The notes below the pieces were generated by a model. It had not been told where the DNA came from. It did no database searches and worked only from the letters and a program-made list of their open reading frames with translations. A stretch of DNA of 64,000 nucleotides, from contig NZ_BMKD01000002.1 in NCBI RefSeq assembly GCF_014643835.1, forward strand, positions 62,001 to 126,000. The letters run 5' to 3'. The stretch comes from Mucilaginibacter rubeus (lineage in GTDB: Bacteria; Bacteroidota; Bacteroidia; Sphingobacteriales; Sphingobacteriaceae). A program made the translations under genes and the position numbers. Of the stretch, positions 24,286 through 32,982 are shown in pieces (the first letter of the stretch is position 1; every line of letters starts with the position of its first letter).

Positions 24286-25860
24286 ATGAAAACAAAAAAT
24301 ATCGCATTTCTTAAACTGACAGTTACCTGCCTTTTATGGCGACTGGCAGTTATGCCTTTAAACGCGCAAACAGCACAAAATCCTATCATATATGCAGACG
24401 TTCCGGATGTATCGATGATCAGGGTTGGCGATACTTATTATGCAAGCAGCACCACTATGCATCTCAGTCCCGGGCTGCCAATCATGAAATCAAAAGATTT
24501 GGTGAACTGGCATATCGTGAGTTACGCATATAATACGCTTGATGGTGGGGATGCCCTTAACCTGGCAAACGGAGCAAACGCATATGGCAGGGGATCATGG
24601 GCAAGCAGCTTGCGTTATCATAACGGTACTTTTTACGTTTCTACATTTTCGGGCACTACCAATAAAACCTATATCTACAGCACAAAAAACATTGAAAAAG
24701 GCCCATGGAAAGAAATGTCCTTTAAGCCGGCATTACATGACCACTCACTTTTTTTTGATGATGACGGCAAAGCTTATATGATCTATGGGAGCGGCAAGAT
24801 CATGCTGGCCGAACTGAATGATGACCTGTCTGACGTCAATCCTGATAAAAAACCGCAAATCCTGATCGAGAATGCAAGCGCTGCTGCCGGTCCCAATATT
24901 GGTTTGCCTGCCGAAGGCTCGCAGCTATTCAAAATTAAGGGGAAATATTACCTTTTCAATATCAGCTGGCCTAAAGGGGGTATGCGTACCGTTTTAATCC
25001 ACCGGGCCGACAAGTTGACCGGTCCTTATGAAGGCCAGGTAGGGCTCCAGGATAAAGGTGTAGCCCAGGGCGGGCTTATTAATACCCCAAAAGGCGATTG
25101 GTATGCCTATTTATTCCGTGATTTTGGCGCCGTTGGCCGGGTGCCGTACCTGGTACCGGTTACCTGGACAGACGGATGGCCTGTATTGGGTATTGATCAC
25201 AAAGCACCAGATACGCTTGATTTACCTGCAAATAAAAGCCTGATCCCGGGCATCGTATCCCCGGATGAATTTAGCCGTAAAAACGGGAAGCCAATGCTGC
25301 CTTTGGTATGGCAATGGAACCACAATCCGGATGATCAGTTATGGTCGTTAAAAAAACGGCCCGGCTATCTGAGATTGACCACCGGACGGCTTGACAGCAC
25401 AGTACTATCGGCACGTAACACCTTAACGCAGCGCACCATCGGTCCCCAATGTTCGGGAACAACTTTAATAGATGTTTCCAACATGAAAGATGGAGACTTT
25501 GCAGGGCTGGTTTTACTGCAAAAAAAGTACGGCTTCGTTGGTGTAAAATCAGATCATGGCTCTAAACAAATAGTTATGATCAGCGCGCAATCCGGATCGG
25601 CTATTGAAGCGGCCAGCATACCTCTAAAGCAAACAACCATTTACCTTAAAGTAAGCTGCGATTTTACTAACCGGGCAGACAAAGCCTACTTTTTTTATAG
25701 TCTCAACGGGCGCAAATGGGAACCTATTGGCACACCGCTGCAAATGGTTTATACGCTCCCCCATTTTATGGGATATCGCTTTGGCCTGTTTAACTATGCA
25801 ACCAGGCAATCGGGCGGTTATGTTGATTTCGATTTTTTTCACATCAGCAATGCACAATAA
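24286..25860 (+). CDS. GH43 beta-xylosidase-like with C-terminal concanavalin-like domain
   Basis: A 524-residue secreted protein with signal ending near NAQTAQ. The propeller (about 30-325) begins NPIIYADVPDVSMIRVGDTYY, split here by function into the base-Asp region, and continues with HDHSLFFDDDGKAYMIYG and the acid Glu in PAEGSQLFKIKGKYY. A C-terminal beta-sandwich (about 335-522, GYLRLTTGRL...GPQCSGTTLIDVSNMKDGDFAGLVLLQ in part) matches the GH43_C2 type that completes the active site of family beta-xylosidases. Likely exo-acting on xylo-oligosaccharides or arabinosyl branches. It complements rather than duplicates the CBM6-bearing GH43 encoded upstream. Confidence 0.9.
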   Translation: MKTKNIAFLKLTVTCLLWRLAVMPLNAQTAQNPIIYADVPDVSMIRVGDTYYASSTTMHLSPGLPIMKSKDLVNWHIVSYAYNTLDGGDALNLANGANAYGRGSWASSLRYHNGTFYVSTFSGTTNKTYIYSTKNIEKGPWKEMSFKPALHDHSLFFDDDGKAYMIYGSGKIMLAELNDDLSDVNPDKKPQILIENASAAAGPNIGLPAEGSQLFKIKGKYYLFNISWPKGGMRTVLIHRADKLTGPYEGQVGLQDKGVAQGGLINTPKGDWYAYLFRDFGAVGRVPYLVPVTWTDGWPVLGIDHKAPDTLDLPANKSLIPGIVSPDEFSRKNGKPMLPLVWQWNHNPDDQLWSLKKRPGYLRLTTGRLDSTVLSARNTLTQRTIGPQCSGTTLIDVSNMKDGDFAGLVLLQKKYGFVGVKSDHGSKQIVMISAQSGSAIEAASIPLKQTTIYLKVSCDFTNRADKAYFFYSLNGRKWEPIGTPLQMVYTLPHFMGYRFGLFNYATRQSGGYVDFDFFHISNAQ

Positions 25861-25914
25861 AACAACTATGCATCAGCCCGATCATCATTTCAGAATAACT
25901 AAGGAATACCACCA

Positions 25915-28014
25915 ATGACAAAAAAGCTATTATTCTTATCTGCTGTATGTTTAAGTGCATTCAGCGGTCTACAGGCGCAAACCCGCCTCAACCTGGATCT
26001 TACCAAAGGTGTGAACGTAAGTCCGAAATTGTACGGGCTCATGACCGAGGAGATCAATCATTCCTATGACGGGGGATTATATGCCGAACTGATCCGTAAC
26101 CGGGTTTTTAAGGATAACCCAAATCAGCCCGATGGCTGGAGCGTTGTTCAGGATGGCGATAGCAAGGCATCGATACAGCTAATTGGTGCCGATCCGGCCA
26201 ATGTGTCTTTTGATCAGGGGCGCAATGCTATTAACGCGGCACTTACAACCTGCCTTAAGCTTACGGTTAGCCAGGCAAACGGTAACCGCGCGGGTATTGC
26301 CAACAATGGCTTTTGGGGTATTCCGGTTACACCGTCAACTACTTATCGCTGCTCCTTTTATATCAAAACCGGCACTGTCAATTTTCCGCGGGGTAACAGG
26401 CCTGATGCTACGCCTCCTGCAACAGCAGTTACAGAAGATGGCCCCGGTATTATCAACATTAGTTTGGAAAGCACCGATGGCAAAACAACCTACGCAAGGG
26501 GCACAATCAACCTCGAAAAAAGCACGTACTGGAAAAAGCATGAGTTAACCATTACAACTGCTCCAAATATTAAACCTACTGCCGACGCGCGTTTTGTAAT
26601 TTCATCTAACCGGACAGGCACTTACTATTTTAACCTCGTTTCCTTATTTCCCCCAACGTATAAAAACAGGCCGAATGGCAATCGCATTGATTTAATGCAG
26701 ATGATGGCCGATATGAAACCTACTTTTCTACGCTTTCCGGGAGGCAACTTTTTAGAGGGGCCATACCTGGGAGATGCCTTTCCATGGAAAACAACCTTAG
26801 GCCCGCTGGAGCAGCGTCCCGGCCATACAGGCAGCTGGGGTTACCGGGCAAGCGACGGTATGGGCCTGCTGGAATTTTTAGAGTGGTGTGAAGATTTAAA
26901 AATGGAACCGCTTTTAGCAGTTTTCGCCGGTTACTCATTACGTGGTGACCACATAGATGCGGGGCCTTTATTAGAGCCATATGTTAAAGACGCGCTGGAC
27001 GAAATTGAGTATTGTATTGGCGATACCAAAACTTACTGGGGTGCAAAACGGGCTGCCGACGGCCATCCCGCCCCTTTTAAACTGACAGATATAGAGATTG
27101 GAAATGAGGACTGGTTCGACAGGTCGCATAGCTACGATGGGCGCTTTAAGCAATTTCAGGCTGCTATAAAAGCTAAATACCCCCAGTTACGCTGTATCTC
27201 TACCATTGAAAGTTATAAGCCCGATAAGGTGACCAGCGTTAAACCCGAAATGGTTGACGAGCATTATTACCAATCGGCCTGGCAGATGGAAGAAGACGCG
27301 GCGAAGTATGATAGCTATGACCGTGCAACCAGCCCTAAAATATTTGTGGGCGAATGGGCCACCCGCGAAGGCGCGCCTACCACTAACCTGAATGCCGCCC
27401 TCGGAGACGCCGCCTGGATGACCGGAATGGAACGCAACAGCGACCTGGTGGAGCGGTCATGCTATGCGCCCTTATTCGTGAACGTAAACCAGGCAGGTAA
27501 CGGCCAACCTAAAGCCTGGCAATGGGACTCTGATCTGATTGGTTATACAGCCCTTAAAAGTTATGGATCTCCATCTTATTATGTACAAAAAATGTTCGGC
27601 AGCTACCTTGGCACTAAGGTGGTGCCAATAACAGCCGAAAATGCCCCCTTACGCAAACCGGCAGTTAAAGACACGGCCGGCATAAGCCATTGGCCGGCAA
27701 ACGCGCGGCGCCCTAAGGCCGAGCGTCCGGCGTTATTTTTTGTTTGTACCCAGGATGCCAAAAACGTGTATCTGAAGGTGGTAAATACCGACGATATGGC
27801 CCGCGAGATCACAGTCAACCTGAAGGGCGGAGATGTGGCTGCAAATGGCACCCTGGTTGTACTAAAGGGCGATAAACCGGAAGATACCAATACCATTGAT
27901 GAGCCAACAAAAATCGTCCCGGTTACGTCGACCATTACGGGACTTGGCCGGTCATTCAAACACACCTTCCAGCCTTATTCTATCAACGTCATCAGGCTGT
28001 CGAAGCGCAAATAG
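25915..28014 (+). CDS. GH51 alpha-L-arabinofuranosidase
   Basis: A 699-residue secreted enzyme (signal ending GLQAQ). An N-terminal segment with MTEEINHSYDGGLYAE precedes a CBM4-like insert (about 90-240), then the TIM barrel with acid/base Glu398 in EIGNEDWF and nucleophile Glu480 in FVGEWATREG, and a C-terminal beta-sandwich (about 560-699). Larger than the simple GH51 enzymes of about 500 residues because of the insert, as in the Bacteroidota group. It removes arabinofuranosyl branches from arabinoxylan or arabinan. Last gene of the operon, with a hairpin terminator 42 bp after the stop. Confidence 0.94.
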   Translation: MTKKLLFLSAVCLSAFSGLQAQTRLNLDLTKGVNVSPKLYGLMTEEINHSYDGGLYAELIRNRVFKDNPNQPDGWSVVQDGDSKASIQLIGADPANVSFDQGRNAINAALTTCLKLTVSQANGNRAGIANNGFWGIPVTPSTTYRCSFYIKTGTVNFPRGNRPDATPPATAVTEDGPGIINISLESTDGKTTYARGTINLEKSTYWKKHELTITTAPNIKPTADARFVISSNRTGTYYFNLVSLFPPTYKNRPNGNRIDLMQMMADMKPTFLRFPGGNFLEGPYLGDAFPWKTTLGPLEQRPGHTGSWGYRASDGMGLLEFLEWCEDLKMEPLLAVFAGYSLRGDHIDAGPLLEPYVKDALDEIEYCIGDTKTYWGAKRAADGHPAPFKLTDIEIGNEDWFDRSHSYDGRFKQFQAAIKAKYPQLRCISTIESYKPDKVTSVKPEMVDEHYYQSAWQMEEDAAKYDSYDRATSPKIFVGEWATREGAPTTNLNAALGDAAWMTGMERNSDLVERSCYAPLFVNVNQAGNGQPKAWQWDSDLIGYTALKSYGSPSYYVQKMFGSYLGTKVVPITAENAPLRKPAVKDTAGISHWPANARRPKAERPALFFVCTQDAKNVYLKVVNTDDMAREITVNLKGGDVAANGTLVVLKGDKPEDTNTIDEPTKIVPVTSTITGLGRSFKHTFQPYSINVIRLSKRK

Positions 28015-28055
28015 GTATCGCGCTGAAGTTCAATTCAAATATATTATCAAATGCG

Positions 28056-28078
28056 AAAAGCCGGCCTCCCGGCTTTTT
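28056..28078 (+). terminator. Intrinsic terminator of the xylan operon
   Basis: Stem AAAAGCCGG / CCGGCTTTT around a 4-nt loop, running into TTTTT. It lies 42 bp after the GH51 stop and closes the plus-strand operon. Confidence 0.85.
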
Positions 28079-28432
28079 GCGTTTAATTTAAGTGTTCGGG
28101 CAAATAGGCTTGTCCTCTTCAGCTGGCCTGAACCAATAGTTAATTTGCCCGCGATGCCATAAGAGAGGGTTTACCTTGTAAAACCATAGCGCCCGAGAGG
28201 GGGTTAACAGGGTTAACACAATTTCAAAAATCAGCTTACAAACAACTGATAATCAATTAAATAAAATCAACCTGGGTTACACTATTTTTCAATCAGAAAG
28301 TGATTTTTCAGATAATACACTGATAATCAGAATCATACACAAAACAACAGGGTTAACACAGTATTTTTTGCTAAAAACATTAGTATATTTACACTAAATT
28401 CCCGATCTTTATTCAAAAGATTGCCAAACCTG
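28079..28432. other. Repeat-bearing region upstream of the HTH gene
   Basis: No gene seen. It contains ACAGGGTTAACACA twice (28207-28220 and 28347-28360), with a tandem GGGTTAAC half-copy at 28201 and a degenerate CTGGGTTACAC copy near 28272, and ACTGATAATCA twice (28245-28255 and 28319-28329). The elements interleave and could be operator or iteron-like sites for the adjacent HTH protein. Confidence 0.55.
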
Positions 28433-29089
28433 ATGGAACCTGAAAATACCTTATCAAATTTAACGCCTTCAAGAGAAAAGCTCGACCGTGTATTGGGCCT
28501 GCAGAAGATCACCTTAGCAGATATTGAAGATTTGAACGATGCTGAACGCAATTACCTTGCCGAATTCAGTACCGAAATGCTGCAACGGTTAACGGATGAA
28601 GAACGGGACAAGTTTATAGATAAAATAGCGGAGATCATGCTGCCGAGCACAAATGAGCAGATCTGGGAACATAACCACTTAGTTATTAGCCGGGCCATCG
28701 AAAAGCTGATTGCCCAAAATGGCTCCATGCCCCCTAAATTTGTAATAGCCCGGGAATGCGGCCTGAGCCGGCAAACTGTTGCCAAACACCTTACAGGCTA
28801 TAAAACACATCCACAATACCTTGCCGAAATGGAACAGTTTAAATATATGGTCCCTAAAATACTGGCCAACGTTTGTAAACTTGCCTGCAACGGCGATGTA
28901 AAAGCCGCCCGGCTTTATTTTGAAACGGTTGGCGCTATAAACAAACGCCGGCCCAACACCGTTATCAACGAGCAAAATAACTACCTGCAAATAAACAACA
29001 CCATATTAAGCCAGGAAAACCTGAAACAGCTGAGCAAGGAGCAACTGAATCAGATTGAGTTGATTGTTAGTGGAATTGGGGGGAAGTGA
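28433..29089 (+). CDS. Helix-turn-helix protein, terminase-small-subunit/phBC6A51-like
   Basis: An intracellular protein of 218 residues from the ATG at 28433; a TTG 12 bp upstream is a weaker start. The first 80 residues are acidic and helical. The centre holds a helix-turn-helix, FVIARECGLSRQTVAKHLTGYKTHPQYL, split by a turn at GLSRQ, which resembles phage terminase small subunits and transposase-like HTH proteins (phBC6A51 type). The C-terminus is Asn/Gln/Leu-rich (NEQNNYLQINNTILSQ), also seen in terminase small subunits. No portal, large terminase or capsid gene lies nearby, so it may be a domesticated phage regulator. It marks the left edge of the accessory island and is preceded by paired repeats it might bind. 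Function unknown. Confidence 0.6.
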   Translation: MEPENTLSNLTPSREKLDRVLGLQKITLADIEDLNDAERNYLAEFSTEMLQRLTDEERDKFIDKIAEIMLPSTNEQIWEHNHLVISRAIEKLIAQNGSMPPKFVIARECGLSRQTVAKHLTGYKTHPQYLAEMEQFKYMVPKILANVCKLACNGDVKAARLYFETVGAINKRRPNTVINEQNNYLQINNTILSQENLKQLSKEQLNQIELIVSGIGGK

Positions 29090-29423
29090 GTTTTGGGGTT
29101 GATGGTAAAGTGGATTTTTTGATTGGTGCGGTTGTGATGTGCTGAGTTGTTTGAAGTGGCATTTGTGGATTTTGCCGTGATATCTGCTCGCAATGGCCCA
29201 TTATCAACTTTACGATTTGGTTCCTGAAGAACTCGCCATTATTGAGTAGTGATAAAAATACTCCAACTCAAGTCGAATTACTCTAAATTTTTAGCTAAAT
29301 CAACCAAAATTAATAAATTGAATATTGTTAGAAGTTTTAATACTTTTCAACAGAAAGAAGAAATCTGTTGATAGTGACGATTTTTAATCTATTTTTATTA
29401 ATCAATATAATAACCAAGACCTA
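29090..29423. other. 334-bp intergenic stretch with methyltransferase scrap and promoter region
   Basis: The first 90 bases are G/T-rich without a reading frame, then comes the degraded methyltransferase tail (29181-29249). From 29250 the DNA is very A/T-rich and carries an 8-bp inverted repeat, TCAACAGA at 29347-29354 and TCTGTTGA at 29364-29371, 53 bp before the next start codon. Confidence 0.6.
29181..29249 (+). pseudogene. C-terminal scrap of an Eco57I/PglX-type DNA methyltransferase
   Basis: A 22-codon open stretch ending in TAG reads AHYQLYDLVPEELAIIE at its end. This matches the typical tail of Eco57I-type restriction-modification and PglX-like N6-adenine methyltransferases, which finish LVYxLYGLTxEEIxIVE. 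A TGA stop precedes the stretch and no catalytic motif is found, so only the tail remains. If right, a larger restriction-modification gene once occupied this spot. The match is from memory of the family and is short. Confidence 0.4.
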
Positions 29424-30578
29424 ATGGAATCACTAAATTGTTTTAACTGTGACACATCAGTGGTAGAAACTGATAACTTTTGCGCAAAGTGCGGAAAAGG
29501 ACTAAAATGTAAGTCTTGTAAAACATTTATCAAAAAAGATGCTGAATTCTGCTTCAATTGTGGCGGAGCTTTTTATGATACAAAATCTACAGAACATAGT
29601 CCGCTGAATACTATCAAATATCGCAAGAGTGATGCTGAAATTTCATGTGAGATTTCGTTCACTGACAACGTGGGCAAGGAAAGGATGAATGATTTGTTGT
29701 CTGCTATAGTAAATAATAGATCAGGAATGTTAGGTAATCAAAATGGCAGTCAATTAAATAATAGATTAAAAATCGGGGATGAAAATGATACTTATGAACT
29801 AAATGATCATGAGGAGTTACACACGAGCATTTCATCAAATAACCCATCAGAAGAATCAAATGAAATACCTCATTTAAATGACATTGCAAGTAAAATCGAG
29901 TGTAGCGAAAATTCCTGGATAGGAATTCACGCTTTTTATATAAGTGAATTCGGAGCAAAGAATTTCGACAAAGACACTGTGAGGAATGCTTATATGGAGC
30001 GAAGAAAGACTGACAGTAGGTCAAGCAATTTTTCCAAGGAATGGCAAAAAGCCCATCAAAAATATTTTAAGACTATTAGAGATAACGAGTTCAATTTTCA
30101 GAATGGAGCAATAGCCGAAATTGAAAATATTATTTTAGAAAAAAAGAATAAAACTACTTCAAAAACAAAAAAGAAGACAGCAGCAACTGGTTCAAAAAAA
30201 ACGCCCAGCAGATCAATTGCAATTGAAGAATTCGACTTATCTAAAGGTGTCAATCCAGCAAAACCTTCATTAGAAGAATTCATGTCTATCAAAAAACCGG
30301 GCAATAGCACCTATGACCGAATTGTTGTTATTGCGTATTATATCACGAGATTAAACAAAAATGAACACTTTACCGAAGGGCAAGTGGAGTTTGCATACAA
30401 AGCTTTGCAATTAAGTGATCGCCCAGGCCACTTAAGACAAACGATTAATAATATAAAGAACACTAAAGTTTGGTTTAAGGATGTTTCTCAAGGCCAGTGG
30501 ACGCTTGAACGAATTGGTGAGATCTATGTGGATGAAAAACTTCCGTCCAAAGAAGTAAATAGTCAAAATATAATTTAG
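29424..30578 (+). CDS. Double zinc-ribbon protein with winged-helix-like domains
   Basis: A 384-residue intracellular protein, not recognised as a named family. Residues 6-46 form two zinc ribbons (Cys6, 9, 20, 23 and Cys29, 32, 43, 46). A low-complexity polar stretch follows. Residues about 161-215 (SWIGIHAFYISEFGAKNFD) and 280-372 (EEFMSIKKPGNSTYDR, VVIAYYITRL, GQWTLERIGEIYV) look like two copies of one winged-helix-like fold, joined by a Lys-rich linker (about 233-262). The second copy aligns by eye with residues 71-158 of the 192-residue protein at 32979-33557 (EFxxxKxPxxxxxRIVxxAYYxT ... GExxV). It starts a two-gene operon (5-bp gap). DNA or RNA sensing is plausible but inferred. A/T-rich coding unlike the flanking operons. 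Confidence 0.72.
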   Translation: MESLNCFNCDTSVVETDNFCAKCGKGLKCKSCKTFIKKDAEFCFNCGGAFYDTKSTEHSPLNTIKYRKSDAEISCEISFTDNVGKERMNDLLSAIVNNRSGMLGNQNGSQLNNRLKIGDENDTYELNDHEELHTSISSNNPSEESNEIPHLNDIASKIECSENSWIGIHAFYISEFGAKNFDKDTVRNAYMERRKTDSRSSNFSKEWQKAHQKYFKTIRDNEFNFQNGAIAEIENIILEKKNKTTSKTKKKTAATGSKKTPSRSIAIEEFDLSKGVNPAKPSLEEFMSIKKPGNSTYDRIVVIAYYITRLNKNEHFTEGQVEFAYKALQLSDRPGHLRQTINNIKNTKVWFKDVSQGQWTLERIGEIYVDEKLPSKEVNSQNII

Positions 30579-30583
30579 ACCCA

Positions 30584-31213
30584 GTGCTCCCTGCAAAAAA
30601 ATCCAACACTTTACTGACTACTGATAGGAGTAACTATTTGAACAAGATTGCTCAATCTATGTTCGAACAAGATTCGGACGGGTCAGATTACGATTTAATT
30701 ATTACACTTAGTGATACTGATATTTCATTCAGAGAATTTGGAAGCTTTTTGATAACTATTGATGATTTTTATGGAAGGTTCTACAAAAAAGGGTTTCTTA
30801 GTTATGCGAAGACACAGAAGGCCCATTTAAAAGCTTCAGAAATAAGGCATGGATCAATTGAAATTATCGTCCAAGAAATTTTAAAAAAGTTAGCGATACA
30901 CGACACAATATATTTTTTTTTGATGATTAAGTATCTGCCAGCGGTAATAAAAGAGGGCAGCGAAGTACTAAAAAATTTGACAGAATCTTTTCATAATTAT
31001 GAAAACGCCAAATTGGTAAGATTACAGAAGAAAAGTTTAAGCAAGGAACTTCGAAAAGATGAACTCCTTGAAAATTTGACAGATGAAGAAATCAGGAAGT
31101 TAAATCGAAACTTAAAAGCTAAATATCCTAATGATAAAAAAAAGCTAAAGGGTGCATCTAAATTTGCGTCTCAGAAACTTCTTAGTGTACAAATTCAAAA
31201 GAAAAAAAATTAA
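30584..31213 (+). CDS. Unrecognised 209-aa protein of the accessory island
   Basis: Function unknown. The longest frame starts at a GTG (30584), 5 bp after the previous stop; a TTG at 30638 behind an AGGAG-like stretch and an ATG at 30659 are alternatives, so the true N-terminus is uncertain. Residues about 35-105 have alternating hydrophobic strands (YDLIITLSDTDISFREF, RHGSIEIIVQEIL), with a GS(I/D)xI motif seen in some defence-associated proteins of unknown function. A hydrophobic helix (YFFLMIKYLPAVI) follows and the C-terminal third is strongly basic, suggesting nucleic-acid contact. It is convergent with the alarmone-synthetase gene: the stops share the TTAA at 31210-31213. Confidence 0.65.
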   Translation: MLPAKKSNTLLTTDRSNYLNKIAQSMFEQDSDGSDYDLIITLSDTDISFREFGSFLITIDDFYGRFYKKGFLSYAKTQKAHLKASEIRHGSIEIIVQEILKKLAIHDTIYFFLMIKYLPAVIKEGSEVLKNLTESFHNYENAKLVRLQKKSLSKELRKDELLENLTDEEIRKLNRNLKAKYPNDKKKLKGASKFASQKLLSVQIQKKKN

Positions 31214-31222
31214 CTTTTTTTC
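31201..31222. terminator. A/T hairpin holding both convergent stop codons
   Basis: A near-perfect A8/T7 palindrome with TTAA at its centre. The TTAA is read as TAA on both strands. Each strand ends in a U run after the stem, so it could terminate both operons despite the lack of G/C pairs. Confidence 0.5.
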
Positions 31223-31965
31223 TTTTTTTCGTTGGTGTTGACTTCTTTAGATATATTTTTAGCCACCTTCGCTAATTCATGATTATATGTACTAAATATC
31301 GAATCAACTAACCTGCTGCAACTTGAAGTTACTCTTGCCAAAGTTTTTATTTGTTCGCGACATGAATGACTTTCAGAAGTATGTGGGTAGTTTATTTTAT
31401 GATCTACCTCGCCCCAAACTTCTTCACTTAAAGTTCTTACTTGGATTTCACAAGTAATTGGTGTAGAATTATTGGGTTTTAAAATGTAATGAACACTTGT
31501 GTACAAACGTTCATTATTGGAAGTTGCCACTCCAATACTTTCAAAATAAGCTTTGGTTTCATCGTCCCAAATTCGTGCATTAGGCCCCTCAATAATTTGC
31601 CACCGTTGTTCTGCGAAAATTCTATTTAATGCAATGTTAATCTGCTCAAATTGAGTTGTATGTAAATGCAAAATTCGAAACCCCACCAAATCATTGATCT
31701 TAGAAAATAAGTTCTCAGTAGTGTAATCAAACGCTTCTCCTTTCTCAATACAATTGTTAGCCTTTCGAATCAATTTATCCCGCAAATGATCCACATCTTT
31801 TATTCGAGATTTATGAGAATGTATCACTTTTTTCAATCCTTCGTCGTTTTCTATGACACTATGCAAACCATCATTTAGAATTGCGAAAATTGGTTTGTTT
31901 TTGACAAAGTGCTCCACTAATTGATCGATTAATTTTAATTGTCTAACACCTATATGCTTAGCCAT
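31210..31965 (-). CDS. Single-domain RelA/SpoT-type (p)ppGpp synthetase-like protein
   Basis: A 251-residue protein carrying only the alarmone-synthetase fold; no HD hydrolase, TGS or ACT domain. Motifs appear complete: SRIKDVDHLRDKL with the ATP-binding RIK at 54-56; NDLVGFR with metal Asp92 and Arg97; LYTSVHY with Tyr155, Ser157, His159; CEIQVRT with Glu173, Gln175, Arg177; and EVWGEVDHK with Trp184, Glu186, His189. Known relatives are small alarmone synthetases (RelP/RelQ) and toxSAS toxins, which make (p)ppGpp, (p)ppApp or pyrophosphorylate tRNA. The tail is Lys-rich. It is the last gene of the operon, 3 bp after the ParA gene. The ParA/winged-helix context is unlike housekeeping synthetases and favours a toxin or defence effector; that is inference. 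Confidence 0.85.
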   Translation of the reverse strand: MAKHIGVRQLKLIDQLVEHFVKNKPIFAILNDGLHSVIENDEGLKKVIHSHKSRIKDVDHLRDKLIRKANNCIEKGEAFDYTTENLFSKINDLVGFRILHLHTTQFEQINIALNRIFAEQRWQIIEGPNARIWDDETKAYFESIGVATSNNERLYTSVHYILKPNNSTPITCEIQVRTLSEEVWGEVDHKINYPHTSESHSCREQIKTLARVTSSCSRLVDSIFSTYNHELAKVAKNISKEVNTNEKKKKS

Positions 31966-31968
31966 AAA

Positions 31969-32982
31969 CTATGTATTAGATGTTAATGAAATAATTTTGT
32001 TCGCGATCAATTGAAACTCTTTTTTTGCATCTTTTTTCATAGAAACATCGCCCCCCTCTACGTCAAAAAAAGAAAGACCCTGTGTTTGTGAAAAGGGTAC
32101 CAGGCTTGCAAAATCTTTAACTTGACCGAGTTTAGTTTGACTTAGGGTTCCTTTAGCCAAATCTTTATCAATTCTTCGTAATACTTCCGTAATGTCGCTA
32201 TAGGTGCTCTTCTCAACTTTTCCGGCGTACCCTGCAAATTGACTTGCTATCGCTCCACCGTACATTCTAAATCTCTGAAGAATATATCCTAAATATTTAG
32301 GTCGTCCTGGAAGAAGTAAAGAATTGTCTGGAGCTAACTGTGCAATAACCTGCCATTCTAAAATCCAATCATATAACGATTTGCCCAATGTTTTTAATGC
32401 CCTTACTGAAAACAAGTCGCAAGCTGCTGGAATTATAAAAAAATCACAATCCAATAGGATAACTCTGTTCAGAGGACCTATATTAGGACCAACATCATAA
32501 AATACAAAATCAATATTTTCTTTTTTTGCTATAACGTTGACAATCTCGCTAATTGCAGAGGCGCCTTTAAATCCTCTAACTTTTCTTTGCAAACAGTCAA
32601 CCCAAATCTGATTTAATTCTTGTTCAAATTCAGAAAGACGGATATCACCGGGGAGTAAATAAACGCCTTCTTGCCGCTCGAAAGGTTTTACGAAATTTAA
32701 GTCGCCATAACTTTCCATAAAAGGCTTGATAGCGGACCAAATCGTACTTCCATTTTCCGAATCAGAATTATCAAGCCATTCATCAACTACATCTGTATCA
32801 ACCAAATAAGAAGTTAAATTACATTGTGGATCAGCATCGACGAGCAAAACTCTATAACCTAATGAAGCAAGTGCAGATGCTATGTTAACAAGGAGCGTGG
32901 TTTTTCCAACGCCACCTTTATGATTGTATAGTGTTAACCTCGTCGACCTGTGTCTAATTAAATTATTAATTTTTTTACTCAC
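31969..32982 (-). CDS. ParA/Soj-type P-loop ATPase of the accessory island
   Basis: A 337-residue cytosolic ATPase. The deviant Walker A HKGGVGKTT (signature Lys22, Lys27) is at residues 21-29, the switch VDADPQCNL at 48-56, and a Walker B-like FVFYDVGPNIGPLN near residue 165. Such ATPases dimerise on ATP and often bind DNA. No ParB gene or parS-like repeats are seen, so plasmid partition is unlikely. It overlaps the winged-helix gene by 4 bp (ATGA) and precedes the alarmone synthetase by 3 bp, so the three are co-translated. It may act as a sensor or control subunit for the synthetase. Longer than minimal ParA proteins (about 250 residues), with an extra C-terminal segment. Confidence 0.88.
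   Translation of the reverse strand: MSKKINNLIRHRSTRLTLYNHKGGVGKTTLLVNIASALASLGYRVLLVDADPQCNLTSYLVDTDVVDEWLDNSDSENGSTIWSAIKPFMESYGDLNFVKPFERQEGVYLLPGDIRLSEFEQELNQIWVDCLQRKVRGFKGASAISEIVNVIAKKENIDFVFYDVGPNIGPLNRVILLDCDFFIIPAACDLFSVRALKTLGKSLYDWILEWQVIAQLAPDNSLLLPGRPKYLGYILQRFRMYGGAIASQFAGYAGKVEKSTYSDITEVLRRIDKDLAKGTLSQTKLGQVKDFASLVPFSQTQGLSFFDVEGGDVSMKKDAKKEFQLIANKIISLTSNT

Noticed and set aside
28201-28360. CRISPR array or plasmid origin
   Set aside because: Only two copies of each motif with irregular spacing, no cas or replication-initiator gene nearby.
31210-31965. Housekeeping Rel/SpoT enzyme
   Set aside because: It lacks the HD hydrolase, TGS and ACT domains and is only 251 residues, so it is a small alarmone synthetase.
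31969-32982. Plasmid or chromosome partition ParA
   Set aside because: No ParB gene or parS-like site is adjacent; the operon context points elsewhere.
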